From Butyrivibrio sp. (GTDB lineage Bacteria; Bacillota; Clostridia; Lachnospirales; Lachnospiraceae), in contig JAFSQI010000127.1 in the NCBI GenBank assembly GCA_017446685.1, forward strand, positions 62,001 to 126,000: a stretch of DNA of 64,000 nt, given 5' to 3'. The notes beneath the pieces are model-generated. The model saw only the letters and a program-made list of their open reading frames with translations. It did no database searches and was not told the origin of the DNA. Shown in pieces: positions 54,596-63,712 of this stretch. Made by a program: the position numbers and the translations under genes. Positions within the stretch are counted from its first letter, which is position 1. Every line of letters begins with the position of its first letter.

Positions 54596-56446
54596 TTATG
54601 ATTTAAGCGGTATTTTAACTGTCACACTAGTCCCGGCGCCGGGGCTGCTTTTTATGACAGTTCCATACTCTTTTCCAAAATATAGCTTTATCCTTGAAGC
54701 AACAGAGTACATTCCAAAATGACTTCCACCCCTTGTACTGTCGTGGTTTGTTATTGCAGATTCTTCAAGCTGCCGCTCCTTATTATCTTCATCACTTTCC
54801 AAAAGATGCCTTATTTTTTCAAGTTCCTCCTTAGGCATACCTATTCCGTCATCAATTACCTTAAGCTCAACACTGTCCCCATCCACAATATATCCTGTAA
54901 TGGTGATTTTCCCCCAGTCAGCTTTGTTCTTCAAGCCGTGATAAATGGCATTTTCAACAAGTGGCTGCAATGTCATTTTGGGAATCTCAGATTTTTTAAT
55001 TTCCTCCGGGATATCAATTATGTAGCTGAATTTATCACCATAGCGCATTGTCTGAAGATCCAGATAATCCTGAATTATCTGAATTTCTCTGTCAACTGTC
55101 ACGATTTCTTCACTTCCGGAAAGAGAATTTTTGTAATAATTTGCAAGCTTTTTTGTAACTCTCGATGCTTCTTTACTTCGCCCCATCTCAATCAGCATCA
55201 CTATTATATCAAGAGTATTATATAAAAAGTGTGGTTTTACCTGTTCCTGTATAAGTGCAAGCTCATATTCTCTTTTCTTTTTAGCTTCTTCATCCACCTG
55301 CCTTAAAAGCTCAAGGTTTCTCTGTGTCATATAATTAAAAATTCTTCCAAGTCTTCCTATCTCATCCTTGGTCTTGAATCTGAATCTCACAGACATATCT
55401 CCTTCAGCAATCTGTTCAGCTCCATCATGAAGTATTTTAAGGGGTCTTGTGACAAAATTTGCTGACAACAACACGAATATCAGAAGAAGAAGCATTGTAA
55501 TACCAAAAACAACCAAAAGAATAAACTCCAGATCTTTGCCTGTAACATTAAATCTGTTAAGATTTGTTATCCCGACAATTATCCAGTGAAAGCTCTTTAT
55601 TTCATCCCTGGCAATAAAATATTTTTCTTTATTATAGCTGATAATATCCTCATCTGTATCAAAAAGTGTATGTATAAACTCTTTATCATTAAAAACTGCG
55701 TCCTTTAATTTTTTTCCTGTAATTACATTGGATGATGTATCATAAAGAAAATAGTAACTGATCTCACTTTGAGAAGATTCTATGAGATAATCCTTGTCCA
55801 TATTTATAAAAATATATCCAAAGGAAGATCCTGTAACAATATTAAGACAATGCTTTCCCATAGTCACAATTTCTTTATCTTCCCTGTTCATAGGATTCGA
55901 TACAGGATCCATCATCACTGTCTTGCCACCATGTTCGGAGAGATAAGCCACATATTCAGAATAAATAATATTCATCTTATGCTCATAAAAAGCCGGATCT
56001 GTGGAATACATCCTTCCGTCTGCCGTCACAAAAACTATTGATGAAATCCCGTTATATATCAACAGTGACTGGGATAACTGGCTGATAATCCTGTTATCTC
56101 TTGTAACCTGCTTCATTGACTTATCATTATAAAGGTCACTGAACTCTATAGTCAGATTATTGGAACACAGTTCCCCGTTTTGAAGAACAGAGTATATCCT
56201 GTCAGACATTATTCTGATATTCTCTTCTATCTGCTTATCCGCTCTTTCATAGATAGCTCTGTTATAAAAAAACAGCATAAGAAACATCAGTACCGTCATG
56301 GGAATCAGCGCAACAAATATTGTCAAAAATGCCAGCTTATACTTTATTGAAATATTTCCGGCATTCTTTTTCCTGTCGTGCCTTTTGGCTGTCTTTAATT
56401 GTTCCATATCCCTGAGGGACATGCTTTTTATATCGTTTTTTTCCAT
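54596..56446 (-). CDS. YesM-type sensor histidine kinase
   Basis: A 616-residue membrane kinase: helix one (about 36-61), an extracellular sensor domain of about 245 residues, helix two (about 307-329), HAMP (about 330-380), a His_kinase domain with phospho-acceptor His406 (VKPHFLYNTLD), and an ATPase domain (VENAIYHGLKNKADWG; DDGIGMPKEEL). The acidic 'RQLEESAITNHDS' insert sits before the G2 box. I chose the ATG with AGGA upstream; a longer start at 56497 lacks a site and overlaps a probable -10. Typical YesMN kinases sense extracellular oligosaccharides. Confidence 0.93.
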   Translation of the reverse strand: MEKNDIKSMSLRDMEQLKTAKRHDRKKNAGNISIKYKLAFLTIFVALIPMTVLMFLMLFFYNRAIYERADKQIEENIRIMSDRIYSVLQNGELCSNNLTIEFSDLYNDKSMKQVTRDNRIISQLSQSLLIYNGISSIVFVTADGRMYSTDPAFYEHKMNIIYSEYVAYLSEHGGKTVMMDPVSNPMNREDKEIVTMGKHCLNIVTGSSFGYIFINMDKDYLIESSQSEISYYFLYDTSSNVITGKKLKDAVFNDKEFIHTLFDTDEDIISYNKEKYFIARDEIKSFHWIIVGITNLNRFNVTGKDLEFILLVVFGITMLLLLIFVLLSANFVTRPLKILHDGAEQIAEGDMSVRFRFKTKDEIGRLGRIFNYMTQRNLELLRQVDEEAKKKREYELALIQEQVKPHFLYNTLDIIVMLIEMGRSKEASRVTKKLANYYKNSLSGSEEIVTVDREIQIIQDYLDLQTMRYGDKFSYIIDIPEEIKKSEIPKMTLQPLVENAIYHGLKNKADWGKITITGYIVDGDSVELKVIDDGIGMPKEELEKIRHLLESDEDNKERQLEESAITNHDSTRGGSHFGMYSVASRIKLYFGKEYGTVIKSSPGAGTSVTVKIPLKS

Positions 56447-56492
56447 ATTGTTTCCTGTTTCATCCACCATGAATTCATGAATCTGTTTCATA

Positions 56493-56501
56493 ATCATATC
56501 A
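56493..56501 (-). promoter_or_regulatory. Possible extended -10 promoter of the kinase-regulator pair
   Basis: Minus-strand TGATATGAT lies between the transporter terminator and the kinase ATG. No clear -35. Confidence 0.35.
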
Positions 56502-56518
56502 TATTAAGCTTATTACAC

Positions 56519-56558
56519 ACAAAAATCAGACTGATATTTATAAATCAGTCTGATTTTT
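56519..56558 (-). terminator. Terminator of the sugar ABC transporter operon
   Basis: Perfect 14-bp stem AAAAATCAGACTGA / TCAGTCTGATTTTT with a 10-base loop, 29 bases after the last permease. It separates the transporter mRNA from the kinase and regulator genes. Confidence 0.88.
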
Positions 56559-56586
56559 CGTTTTTTGTTCAGTCTACACTGCGCTT

Positions 56587-57432
56587 TCAGCCTTTTACTG
56601 CGCCTCCGATTGTCATAGCACTTTCAACCTGTTCTGAGAAAATAGAATATACGATGATCGCCGGAAAACTTGCAATTACCATTGTTGCGCCCATTCCTCC
56701 CCAGTCAGTTGTGAATTCACCCTGAAAGAACAAAACACCAAGAGGAAGGGTCTTTAAAGAGGGAATGCTTCCCACCACCACATTAGCCAGAATAAATTCG
56801 TTCCACGCGTTTAAGAAAATATATATTACAAGCGTGACTGTCGCCGGTCTTACAAGAGGCTCAATTATCAAAAAGAACGTCTGATAGATATTTGCCCCAT
56901 CCATGCATGCCGCTTCTTCTAATTCCATTGGTATTCCCTTGAAGAATCCGTAATAAACCATGCATGCAAAAGCAAGATTAATTGCAATATAAGGAAAAAT
57001 CAGAGACCATCTTGTGCCCATAAGCCCGAATCTTTGGACAACCTTAACTACAGGAATCATGATTGCCTGTACAGGAATGAACATTCCCAGTCCGAGAAAA
57101 AGTCTTGTAAATGTCTTTAATTTCCAGACCATCCTGCTTGTGGCATATGAAAAAAGTAATGCACAGATTATAGTTATAACAACTGTTCCTACTGAAACGA
57201 GTAAGCTGTTCAAAAAATACAGAGGAACATCATACTTGGTCCAGGCAGTAATATAATTTTCATAATGAAGCGGCCATGGAAAGCCAAAGGGATTAGTTAC
57301 AAATATTTCCTGATTGGTTTTGAAAGAATAAAAGAGCATCCAGATCAGAGGATAAAGTGAAAATGCAGCATAGATCCAACAAAATGCCACAAATATATAG
57401 TGCAGTGCTGTTTTTTTGCCCTCGTTATGCAT
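56587..57432 (-). CDS. CUT1 sugar ABC transporter permease (MalG/LplC type)
   Basis: A 281-residue permease with six membrane helices and the EAA loop EEAACMDGANIYQTFFLIIEPLVRP. The motif GGAVKG at the very C-terminus is typical of MalG-type permeases. The ATG with AGGAGG upstream gives the normal length and overlaps the previous permease by 8 bases; a start 23 codons earlier would be too long. Confidence 0.94.
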   Translation of the reverse strand: MHNEGKKTALHYIFVAFCWIYAAFSLYPLIWMLFYSFKTNQEIFVTNPFGFPWPLHYENYITAWTKYDVPLYFLNSLLVSVGTVVITIICALLFSYATSRMVWKLKTFTRLFLGLGMFIPVQAIMIPVVKVVQRFGLMGTRWSLIFPYIAINLAFACMVYYGFFKGIPMELEEAACMDGANIYQTFFLIIEPLVRPATVTLVIYIFLNAWNEFILANVVVGSIPSLKTLPLGVLFFQGEFTTDWGGMGATMVIASFPAIIVYSIFSEQVESAMTIGGAVKG

Positions 57433-58336
57433 TTCTTTTCCTCCTGGATTTTTCTTCTTCCTTGAGCTGGTTCTTTTCTCTGAAAATAAAATTGATGACA
57501 AGCATTACCAGCATGCATTCAATTACCATGATAGATGCGGCAGCAAGACCATAACCATAATCAGACTTCTTGAAGGCTGCATTATACATCATGTAGGTAA
57601 GCGTAAAGGTTGATTTGTTAGGTCCGCCCCCAGTTAATATATTCATTTCGGTAAATGCCTTGATACCGCCTGTAAGTGAAATGATCAAGCAGAACTTGTA
57701 GGTTTCAGCAAGAAGCGGGATCGTTATCTTCAAATGAGCTTTTACATTCGAACAGCCATCTATTCTTGCAGCCTCGTAATAGTCCGAAGGAATGGATTTG
57801 ATGCCTGCAACAATAAGTGCAAACTGATATCCCATCCACTGCCAGGCATTAACAAAAGCAATTACATAAATTGCCTTGTATCTGTCACCAAGCCAATTCT
57901 GTGAAAAATCTAAACCGCCTGCCTCAAAGAGTTTGTTTAACAGACCTTCTCCACTAAGGATTGCGCTCCAGAGCTGACAAACAACGGTAACTGAGAGAAT
58001 AACAGGGATAAAATACGCAACTCTCAGGAACTTTCTTCCCTTCATCTTTTTGTCAGAAATTGTGATAGCAAATATTGTGGCAAAAAGCATCTGATAAATC
58101 GTAATTACAACCGCAAATATAATCTGATTGCGGTTAGATGTATAAAATACTCTATCGCTGAACAGTTCTATATAGTTTTTCAGACCTGTAAAATTCGGAA
58201 TCGTAAGACCGTTCCAATCAGTAAAACTATAAGCAAATACCTGAAGGATCGGTATAAAATCAAATATTATAAAAATAGCCAGCGCCGGCAGTACAAACAA
58301 AAAAACTGCCAGCTTATTTCCCATATATTTTTTCAT
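57425..58336 (-). CDS. CUT1 sugar ABC transporter permease (MalF/LplB type)
   Basis: A 303-residue permease with six membrane helices, the early motif FIIFDFIPILQVFAYSFTDWNG, and an EAA loop (YEAARIDGCSNVKAHLKITIPLLAE). The C-terminal tail is basic. Works with the next permease; the ATPase subunit is not encoded here and is probably the shared MsmX-type protein elsewhere. Confidence 0.94.
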   Translation of the reverse strand: MKKYMGNKLAVFLFVLPALAIFIIFDFIPILQVFAYSFTDWNGLTIPNFTGLKNYIELFSDRVFYTSNRNQIIFAVVITIYQMLFATIFAITISDKKMKGRKFLRVAYFIPVILSVTVVCQLWSAILSGEGLLNKLFEAGGLDFSQNWLGDRYKAIYVIAFVNAWQWMGYQFALIVAGIKSIPSDYYEAARIDGCSNVKAHLKITIPLLAETYKFCLIISLTGGIKAFTEMNILTGGGPNKSTFTLTYMMYNAAFKKSDYGYGLAAASIMVIECMLVMLVINFIFREKNQLKEEEKSRRKRNA

Positions 58337-58382
58337 AGGGTTCTCCAGTTAAATGATACTTAGTTAAAAACTATTCCCCTGC

Positions 58383-58422
58383 ACCGGATTAGAGCCGCCT
58401 TTAAGCGGCTCATCTTACCGGT
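58383..58422 (-). repeat. Hairpin between the binding-protein and permease genes
   Basis: A perfect GAGCCGC / GCGGCTC stem with a 6-base loop sits inside a second helix ACCGG / CCGGT. There is no T-run. Such structures after a binding-protein gene usually stabilise its mRNA and lower downstream permease levels. Confidence 0.6.
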
Positions 58423-58439
58423 TCGTGTGCTTTAATATG

Positions 58440-59813
58440 TTATTCCATAATATCTTCAAGATCCTGTATGAACTCATCAGCAGTGAACTGTCCTGAAACA
58501 AGCCCCTGTGATTCTGACTGGATTCCATCGTTAAATGTTGAATTTGTAAGTCCCCATGTAAACTTTGTTGTAGAAGTGATTGAAGGAAGTGTGTCGGAAA
58601 GCTTCTGCATCATTGCAGGATATTCAGAATCAGGCTCTTTTCCGGTATCAATTGCTACAAGTGGATTATGTCTGTACATAACCTTCGCTTCACAATATTT
58701 TTCAGTGATGAATTCAGCTACTTCTGCAGCAAGCTCTGCATTCTCGGAATCAGGATTTACAGCAAATCCTGATGCGCTTCCGCCGCCGGAAAATACTGCT
58801 TTACCTGCTTCGTAAGCTGCTTCATCTTCTGCCGGATAAAACATCCAGTCTACATCATCACCAAGTGCCTTTGTAGCATCCTCGATATACCACTGACCAT
58901 TTATGAACATTGCAGCTTCTCCTGAAAGGAATTTTTCTGAAGCCTGATCATAGTTGGTTGTTGTGGCATCTTTCTGGAAAAGACCTGCTGCTACCAGCTC
59001 TTCAAGTTTCTTTGCAGCACTTACATATCCGTCATCTGTGATACTTGCACTTCCCTCATCAAGAGCCTTGATGCCGCCGGCAACATATCTTGTAGCTATA
59101 ACATCATAAGCTGCCGCAGTATTCCAGCCTTCCTGTCCAAAAAGTGCAAGAGGAATAATTCCGCTTTGTGTAAATGTTTCCACGCAATTTAAAAGATCTT
59201 CATAAGTCTTTGGAACTTCAAGATTATTTTCCTCGAAAAGTGCTTTGTTGTAATACCAAAGAACATACTCCTGACCCGAAAACGGGAATGCATAAATATT
59301 TCCGTCTTCTGCATAAGCAAGATCCTTGTTGGCATCATAAAGCTTGTCAATAAAGCCTGTCTTTTCTGCAACGTCGTTGAGAACCATTATCTGGTTGGAT
59401 TCTCTGAATGTATTAATAAGATCTGTACTTGCCTGATAAATATCGGGAAGCTGACCTGTTGCAGCCAATGTCTTAAGTGTCTGCCCATCGTCCTGAGCCT
59501 GTACAATAAGATTGAGTTCGACGTTCGGATATGCCTCGGCAAGCTGCTCTACGGCATAGTCATATGGAACCTTTGTGTCATCATCAGCATACTGTGTATA
59601 GATGCTAAGTGTTATCTTGTCGTCTGAAGAAGTCTCTTGTTTTGTCTCTTCTTTCACTTCTTCACTTGAAGTTTTCGCTTCAACTGCCTTTTCTGTTGTC
59701 TGTGCATCAGCATCTGCGGCAGTTTCTGTCCCGGCAGCAGTACTTCCACAACCAACGATTGATGCAGTTGCAACTGTAAGACATACAAGAGTACTGAGAA
59801 TTTTCTTTTTCAT
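58440..59813 (-). CDS. Sugar-binding lipoprotein of a CUT1 ABC transporter
   Basis: A 457-residue extracellular solute-binding protein. It has a signal peptide with lipobox SIVGC (Cys near 22), an acidic Thr/Glu/Ala linker (about 28-65), and a family 1 binding domain (LAATGQLPDIYQAS; FLSGEAAMFINGQWY). It resembles YtcQ/MsmE-like proteins for oligosaccharides. First gene of the transporter operon; a kinase-regulator pair lies downstream. The ligand cannot be read from the sequence. Confidence 0.92.
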   Translation of the reverse strand: MKKKILSTLVCLTVATASIVGCGSTAAGTETAADADAQTTEKAVEAKTSSEEVKEETKQETSSDDKITLSIYTQYADDDTKVPYDYAVEQLAEAYPNVELNLIVQAQDDGQTLKTLAATGQLPDIYQASTDLINTFRESNQIMVLNDVAEKTGFIDKLYDANKDLAYAEDGNIYAFPFSGQEYVLWYYNKALFEENNLEVPKTYEDLLNCVETFTQSGIIPLALFGQEGWNTAAAYDVIATRYVAGGIKALDEGSASITDDGYVSAAKKLEELVAAGLFQKDATTTNYDQASEKFLSGEAAMFINGQWYIEDATKALGDDVDWMFYPAEDEAAYEAGKAVFSGGGSASGFAVNPDSENAELAAEVAEFITEKYCEAKVMYRHNPLVAIDTGKEPDSEYPAMMQKLSDTLPSITSTTKFTWGLTNSTFNDGIQSESQGLVSGQFTADEFIQDLEDIME

Positions 59814-59887
59814 AATAAAATACCCTTCCCTTCTCTAAATGAATTTAAACAACGCGTATGGAACCCCGTCATTTGATTACAGTACCC

Positions 59888-59893
59888 ATTATA
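59888..59893 (-). promoter_or_regulatory. -10 box of the sugar transporter operon, activator-type promoter
   Basis: A perfect TATAAT on the minus strand has only a T-tract where a -35 should be. About 55-70 bases upstream are two copies of TTATATC in direct repeat, eight bases apart (59948-59962). A weak -35 with upstream repeats suits control by the nearby AraC-type regulator. Confidence 0.45.
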
Positions 59894-60011
59894 GAAAAGA
59901 AAAGAGTTAAAAAAAATGTGATATTCAAAATTGTTTTTGTAATTTTCGATATAATGATATAACGTCAAAAGGTATGTAAATATTGCACAACTGCTTAAGT
60001 TACGCTTTCGC

Positions 60012-60605
60012 TTAATCGCTTAGAACAAATTCCGGTTTCACGTCATGTGCCTCAGAAGGAATTATCTTGTCTGAATGCTGGACTTTAAAGGCAAGCGCTA
60101 TAGTCTTAAGATTATCAAAACGCTTCAAAAATCTGTCGTAATAGCCGCCTTTATACCCGATACGGTTATTTTCATCATCATAAGCAACTAAAGGCATTAC
60201 CATCAAAGTAGCCTCAGCAATTTCCCGGTTGGAAAATGAGGTTCCATATATCACAGAATCACTTCCAATCATAGGTTCTCTTATACCAAAATATCCTTTT
60301 TCAAGATCACTTAAGCTCCCGATTTTTACAAACTCCATAATTCCGTTTTTCGTATCTGTGCATTTCGGGCAAAAGACATTTTTTTCTGCTGCTAAAGCAT
60401 TCTCGATAATATCATCAGTTCTGACTTCGCTTCCCATAGAGGCATAAATTAAAATATTTCGGGCATCTTGGTATTCAGGACTTTTGATAAGAGTTTCAAA
60501 AATTCTCCTGCTTTTTTTTAATATTTCTTCTTTAGTCAAACTGTTTCTTTTACTTAAAATATTTTTCCTTATGTCATCCTTTGTCATTATGTCCATTGTC
60601 TGCAC
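60012..60605 (-). CDS. 5-formyltetrahydrofolate cyclo-ligase
   Basis: Makes 5,10-methenyl-THF from 5-formyl-THF with ATP. The 197-residue protein has the family plan: DIRKNILSKRNSL at the N-terminus, YASMGSEVRTD in the middle, and the ATP-binding NRIGYKGGYYDRFLKR near the C-terminus. The GTG start has AGGA just upstream. Neighbours are unrelated flavoproteins. Confidence 0.93.
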   Translation of the reverse strand: MQTMDIMTKDDIRKNILSKRNSLTKEEILKKSRRIFETLIKSPEYQDARNILIYASMGSEVRTDDIIENALAAEKNVFCPKCTDTKNGIMEFVKIGSLSDLEKGYFGIREPMIGSDSVIYGTSFSNREIAEATLMVMPLVAYDDENNRIGYKGGYYDRFLKRFDNLKTIALAFKVQHSDKIIPSEAHDVKPEFVLSD

Positions 60606-60709
60606 ATATTCCTGTATATACTTTTTTATATAAACTTAGTTACTATTAAACTTATCCTCTTAATGCTGTATTAAATGATAAATATAGTAAACTCCAAAAG
60701 TTTTGCTGT

Positions 60710-62422
60710 TTACTGTAGATTTGCCGCAATATATTCTGCGATTTTCATCCCGTCCATGGCTGCAGACATAATTCCTCCGGCATACCCGGCTCCTTCGCCG
60801 CAGGGATAGAGACCTGAAATATTGACTGATTCTCCGCCGTTTCCTCTTACAATCCTTACAGGAGATGAGGTTCTTGATTCCACACCCGAAACAACTGCTT
60901 TTGGAGAATTATACCCTTTAATCATCTTTCCAAACTTCTCCATGCCTTCTACAAAGCATTTATTAAGCTCCTCCGGAAGAATTTCATGAACCTTGGAAAA
61001 GGTATATTCGCCCTTCATCTGAGGCATAAAATCTTCATCTATATTTACTAAAGATTCCTCCATGCTGCCCTCAGAAGCCCTTTCAGAAATACTCCTCTCA
61101 CCTTCTAAAGCTTTACTTGTCACAGCTTCCTTAAAATCGCCGTAATATTCAACAGGAATCCTGCCACCTCCGACTTTATAAGCTTTCTCCTCAAGCCCTC
61201 TTTGAAACTCTACACCTGAAAGAACATCCTCAGAGCCAAAATCCTTGGGGTCAACCGTAATAATAATGGCGGAATTGGCATTTTTTCCATCACGCTTTGA
61301 ATAGCTCATGCCGTTTACAGCAAGCCTTCCCTCCTCAGAGGACGCATTTACAACATATCCTCCCGGACACATGCAAAAAGAATAAACTCCTCTGCCTGAA
61401 TCTGTGGTAGTTGTAAGCTTGTAGGGTGCAGGCGGAAGAGATACGGGCATTTCCATTCCATATTGGGAATAATTTATAAGTGTTTGCGGGTGCTCCACTC
61501 TAAAGCCCACTGCAAACGGCTTCTTTTCCATGGATACATTTTTTTCCTTTAAAAGATAAAAAGTATCCCTTGCACTGTGTCCTATTGCAAGTACTGCCGC
61601 ATCACATGGAAAAATCTCATCTCCAGCCTTTACCTTTGTGACCTTCCCATCGTCTATGATAATATCAGTAACTTTAGTATTAAATCTGACTTCGCCACCC
61701 TGCTCTATTATCCAGTTTCTCATGTTTTTTACTACATCGCACAAAATATCTGTTCCGATATGCGGCTTAGCGTCATATAAAATATCTTCAAAGGCTCCGT
61801 TTTTTACAAAAATCGAAAGAGCCTCCCTGCCTCTGCCATCCTTGTCTTTTACCATTGTATTGAGCTTTCCGTCAGAAAACGTCCCTGCACCGCCCTCGCC
61901 AAACTGGACATTTGTGCCTGTATCAAGCTCTCCGCTTTTCCAGAAATGCTCTACCTTGGCAGTTCTTGTGTCCACATCTGCGCCTCTTTCAAGAATAATG
62001 GGCTTAAAGCCGTTTTGTGCAAGCATATAACCGCAAAATAGTCCTGCAGGACCTTCGCCTATAATCACAATCCTTTTTTGAGCTCTTTTTGCTTTATCGC
62101 TGATACAACCGCCTTTTAACAGAACCTGCTGCTCAAAATCATATTTTACAGGCTCTATTACCTGTACATTTTTATCATGACATTTCTTTATGACTTTATT
62201 CTCATCAAGCTTTTTAAGTTTTACATCTATCATGTAAATATCGTATATTTCCGGCTTTTTTCTGGCATCTATAGAGTGCCTTATTATCTCTGTTTCGGCT
62301 ATTTCACCCACGTCTATTCTAAGAAGCTTTGCAGCCTGACTTCTTAATATTTCAAGGATTTTGTCCTTTGAAATAATATTTTTGCCGTCATTTTTTATCT
62401 TTATCTGATTTATTCTTATCAT
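60710..62422 (-). CDS. FAD-dependent dehydrogenase of the COG2509 type
   Basis: A 570-residue flavoprotein with FAD-binding GEGPAGLFCGYMLAQNGFKPIILERG at about 125-150, a family motif FGEGGAGTFSDGKLNT, and a C-terminal GxG(E)GAGYAGGIMSAAMDGMKIAEYI segment that completes the FAD site. The first 110 residues form a separate small domain (RIDVGEIAETEIIRHSIDARKKPEIYDIYMI). Such proteins are widespread and poorly characterised. No partner is obvious. Confidence 0.88.
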   Translation of the reverse strand: MIRINQIKIKNDGKNIISKDKILEILRSQAAKLLRIDVGEIAETEIIRHSIDARKKPEIYDIYMIDVKLKKLDENKVIKKCHDKNVQVIEPVKYDFEQQVLLKGGCISDKAKRAQKRIVIIGEGPAGLFCGYMLAQNGFKPIILERGADVDTRTAKVEHFWKSGELDTGTNVQFGEGGAGTFSDGKLNTMVKDKDGRGREALSIFVKNGAFEDILYDAKPHIGTDILCDVVKNMRNWIIEQGGEVRFNTKVTDIIIDDGKVTKVKAGDEIFPCDAAVLAIGHSARDTFYLLKEKNVSMEKKPFAVGFRVEHPQTLINYSQYGMEMPVSLPPAPYKLTTTTDSGRGVYSFCMCPGGYVVNASSEEGRLAVNGMSYSKRDGKNANSAIIITVDPKDFGSEDVLSGVEFQRGLEEKAYKVGGGRIPVEYYGDFKEAVTSKALEGERSISERASEGSMEESLVNIDEDFMPQMKGEYTFSKVHEILPEELNKCFVEGMEKFGKMIKGYNSPKAVVSGVESRTSSPVRIVRGNGGESVNISGLYPCGEGAGYAGGIMSAAMDGMKIAEYIAANLQ

Positions 62423-62476
62423 ACTTACCCTTTTTACTGATTAAAAAACTGCTTCGTTTCTCTATAATTTATCACA

Positions 62477-63700
62477 TCACAGGGAAGCAACAGTCCCTGC
62501 AATGCTGCCGCTTGTAAATGCCCACTGAAGATTGTATCCTCCGCATCTTCCGTCGACATCAAGAAGCTCTCCCACTACAAATATTCCGTTATATGAAACA
62601 CAGGTCATATCATCTCTTATGCTGCCAAGGCTTACTCCACCTGAAGTCACCTGGGAAGCCTGATAACCATATGTATCAGCAAGACGTATTTTAAGATTTC
62701 GATAATAATCAAAAATACTAAGGACCATACTTTCTGAGATATTCTTCATTTTCATGGTTCTGCTCATCTTGAGGCGGCTCATGATCATATCGTTTATTGC
62801 TTTATTGTTAAAGCCATTTAAAAACTCTTCCAGCGTCCTGCCATCTCTAAGCTGAAGCATTTCTTTTTCAAGCGAAAGAAAATCTTCATCCGAATAATCA
62901 GGAAAAAGATTTATACATGCCAAAACAGGCTTTCCCTCTGATATAAGCTTAACCACCTTACCACTAGCCTGCATAACAGGAAATCCAGAAATTCCATCTT
63001 TATTAAATTGAAGTTCTCCATATTCCTTGGCAAGAATTTCACTTCCAAGCATGAATGATACTTCTGCAACACTTCTCACACCGCTCTGCGGCATAATTTC
63101 ATCTCCGGCACATTTAAATCCAACTAGCGCTGGAAAAGTGTCCTTGATATCCATACCAAGCTGCTTACAGATATAATAGCCATCACCAGTTGACATAGTG
63201 CTCTTTGCACCTGATAATCCGCCTGTTGCCAAAATTATCCGGTCAGCCTCGTACTCTCCTTTATTGGTCAAAAGAATGTATTTATCATTGCCGGGAGCCT
63301 TTACAGCTTTAACCTGCTCGTTAGTTATGACTTTAACTCCCAGTCTTTTCAGCTCATTTTCAAAGGCTGTTACAACCGTAAGTGCCTGCCCCGACAAAGG
63401 ATAAAGGTATCCGTTTTCACTTCTTATAACAATTCCCAGAGACTTAAAAAAATTAATTACATCAAGAACGCCATAGACGGAAAGCCATTGCTTCATTCTC
63501 TTTTCCGCAGATACATTATATTTTTTCTCGTCCATATCGAGATTTGACAGATTACATCTGCCATTTCCTGTCATAGACAATTTTTTTCCAAGCTGATTAT
63601 TTTTTTCTATAATAGTGACATCAGCACCATTTCTTGCGGCATATATTGCCGCACACATTCCTGATGCTCCGCCACCTGCCACAATAATCTTCTTACTCAA
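62477..63700 (-). CDS. BaiN/HI0933-like flavoprotein
   Basis: A 407-residue NAD(P)/FAD-dependent oxidoreductase. It has the dinucleotide motif AGGGASGMCAAIYAARNG near the start, the family segments MTGNGRCNLSN and QVTSGGVSLGSI, and the C-terminal GELLDVDGRCGGYNLQWAFTSGSIAG. The name BaiN comes from bile-acid studies in related bacteria; the general role of the family is not known. The start is TTG with GAGG eight bases upstream, with no ATG near. Confidence 0.9.
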   Translation of the reverse strand: MSKKIIVAGGGASGMCAAIYAARNGADVTIIEKNNQLGKKLSMTGNGRCNLSNLDMDEKKYNVSAEKRMKQWLSVYGVLDVINFFKSLGIVIRSENGYLYPLSGQALTVVTAFENELKRLGVKVITNEQVKAVKAPGNDKYILLTNKGEYEADRIILATGGLSGAKSTMSTGDGYYICKQLGMDIKDTFPALVGFKCAGDEIMPQSGVRSVAEVSFMLGSEILAKEYGELQFNKDGISGFPVMQASGKVVKLISEGKPVLACINLFPDYSDEDFLSLEKEMLQLRDGRTLEEFLNGFNNKAINDMIMSRLKMSRTMKMKNISESMVLSIFDYYRNLKIRLADTYGYQASQVTSGGVSLGSIRDDMTCVSYNGIFVVGELLDVDGRCGGYNLQWAFTSGSIAGTVASL

Positions 63701-63712
63701 TCTAATACCTCA

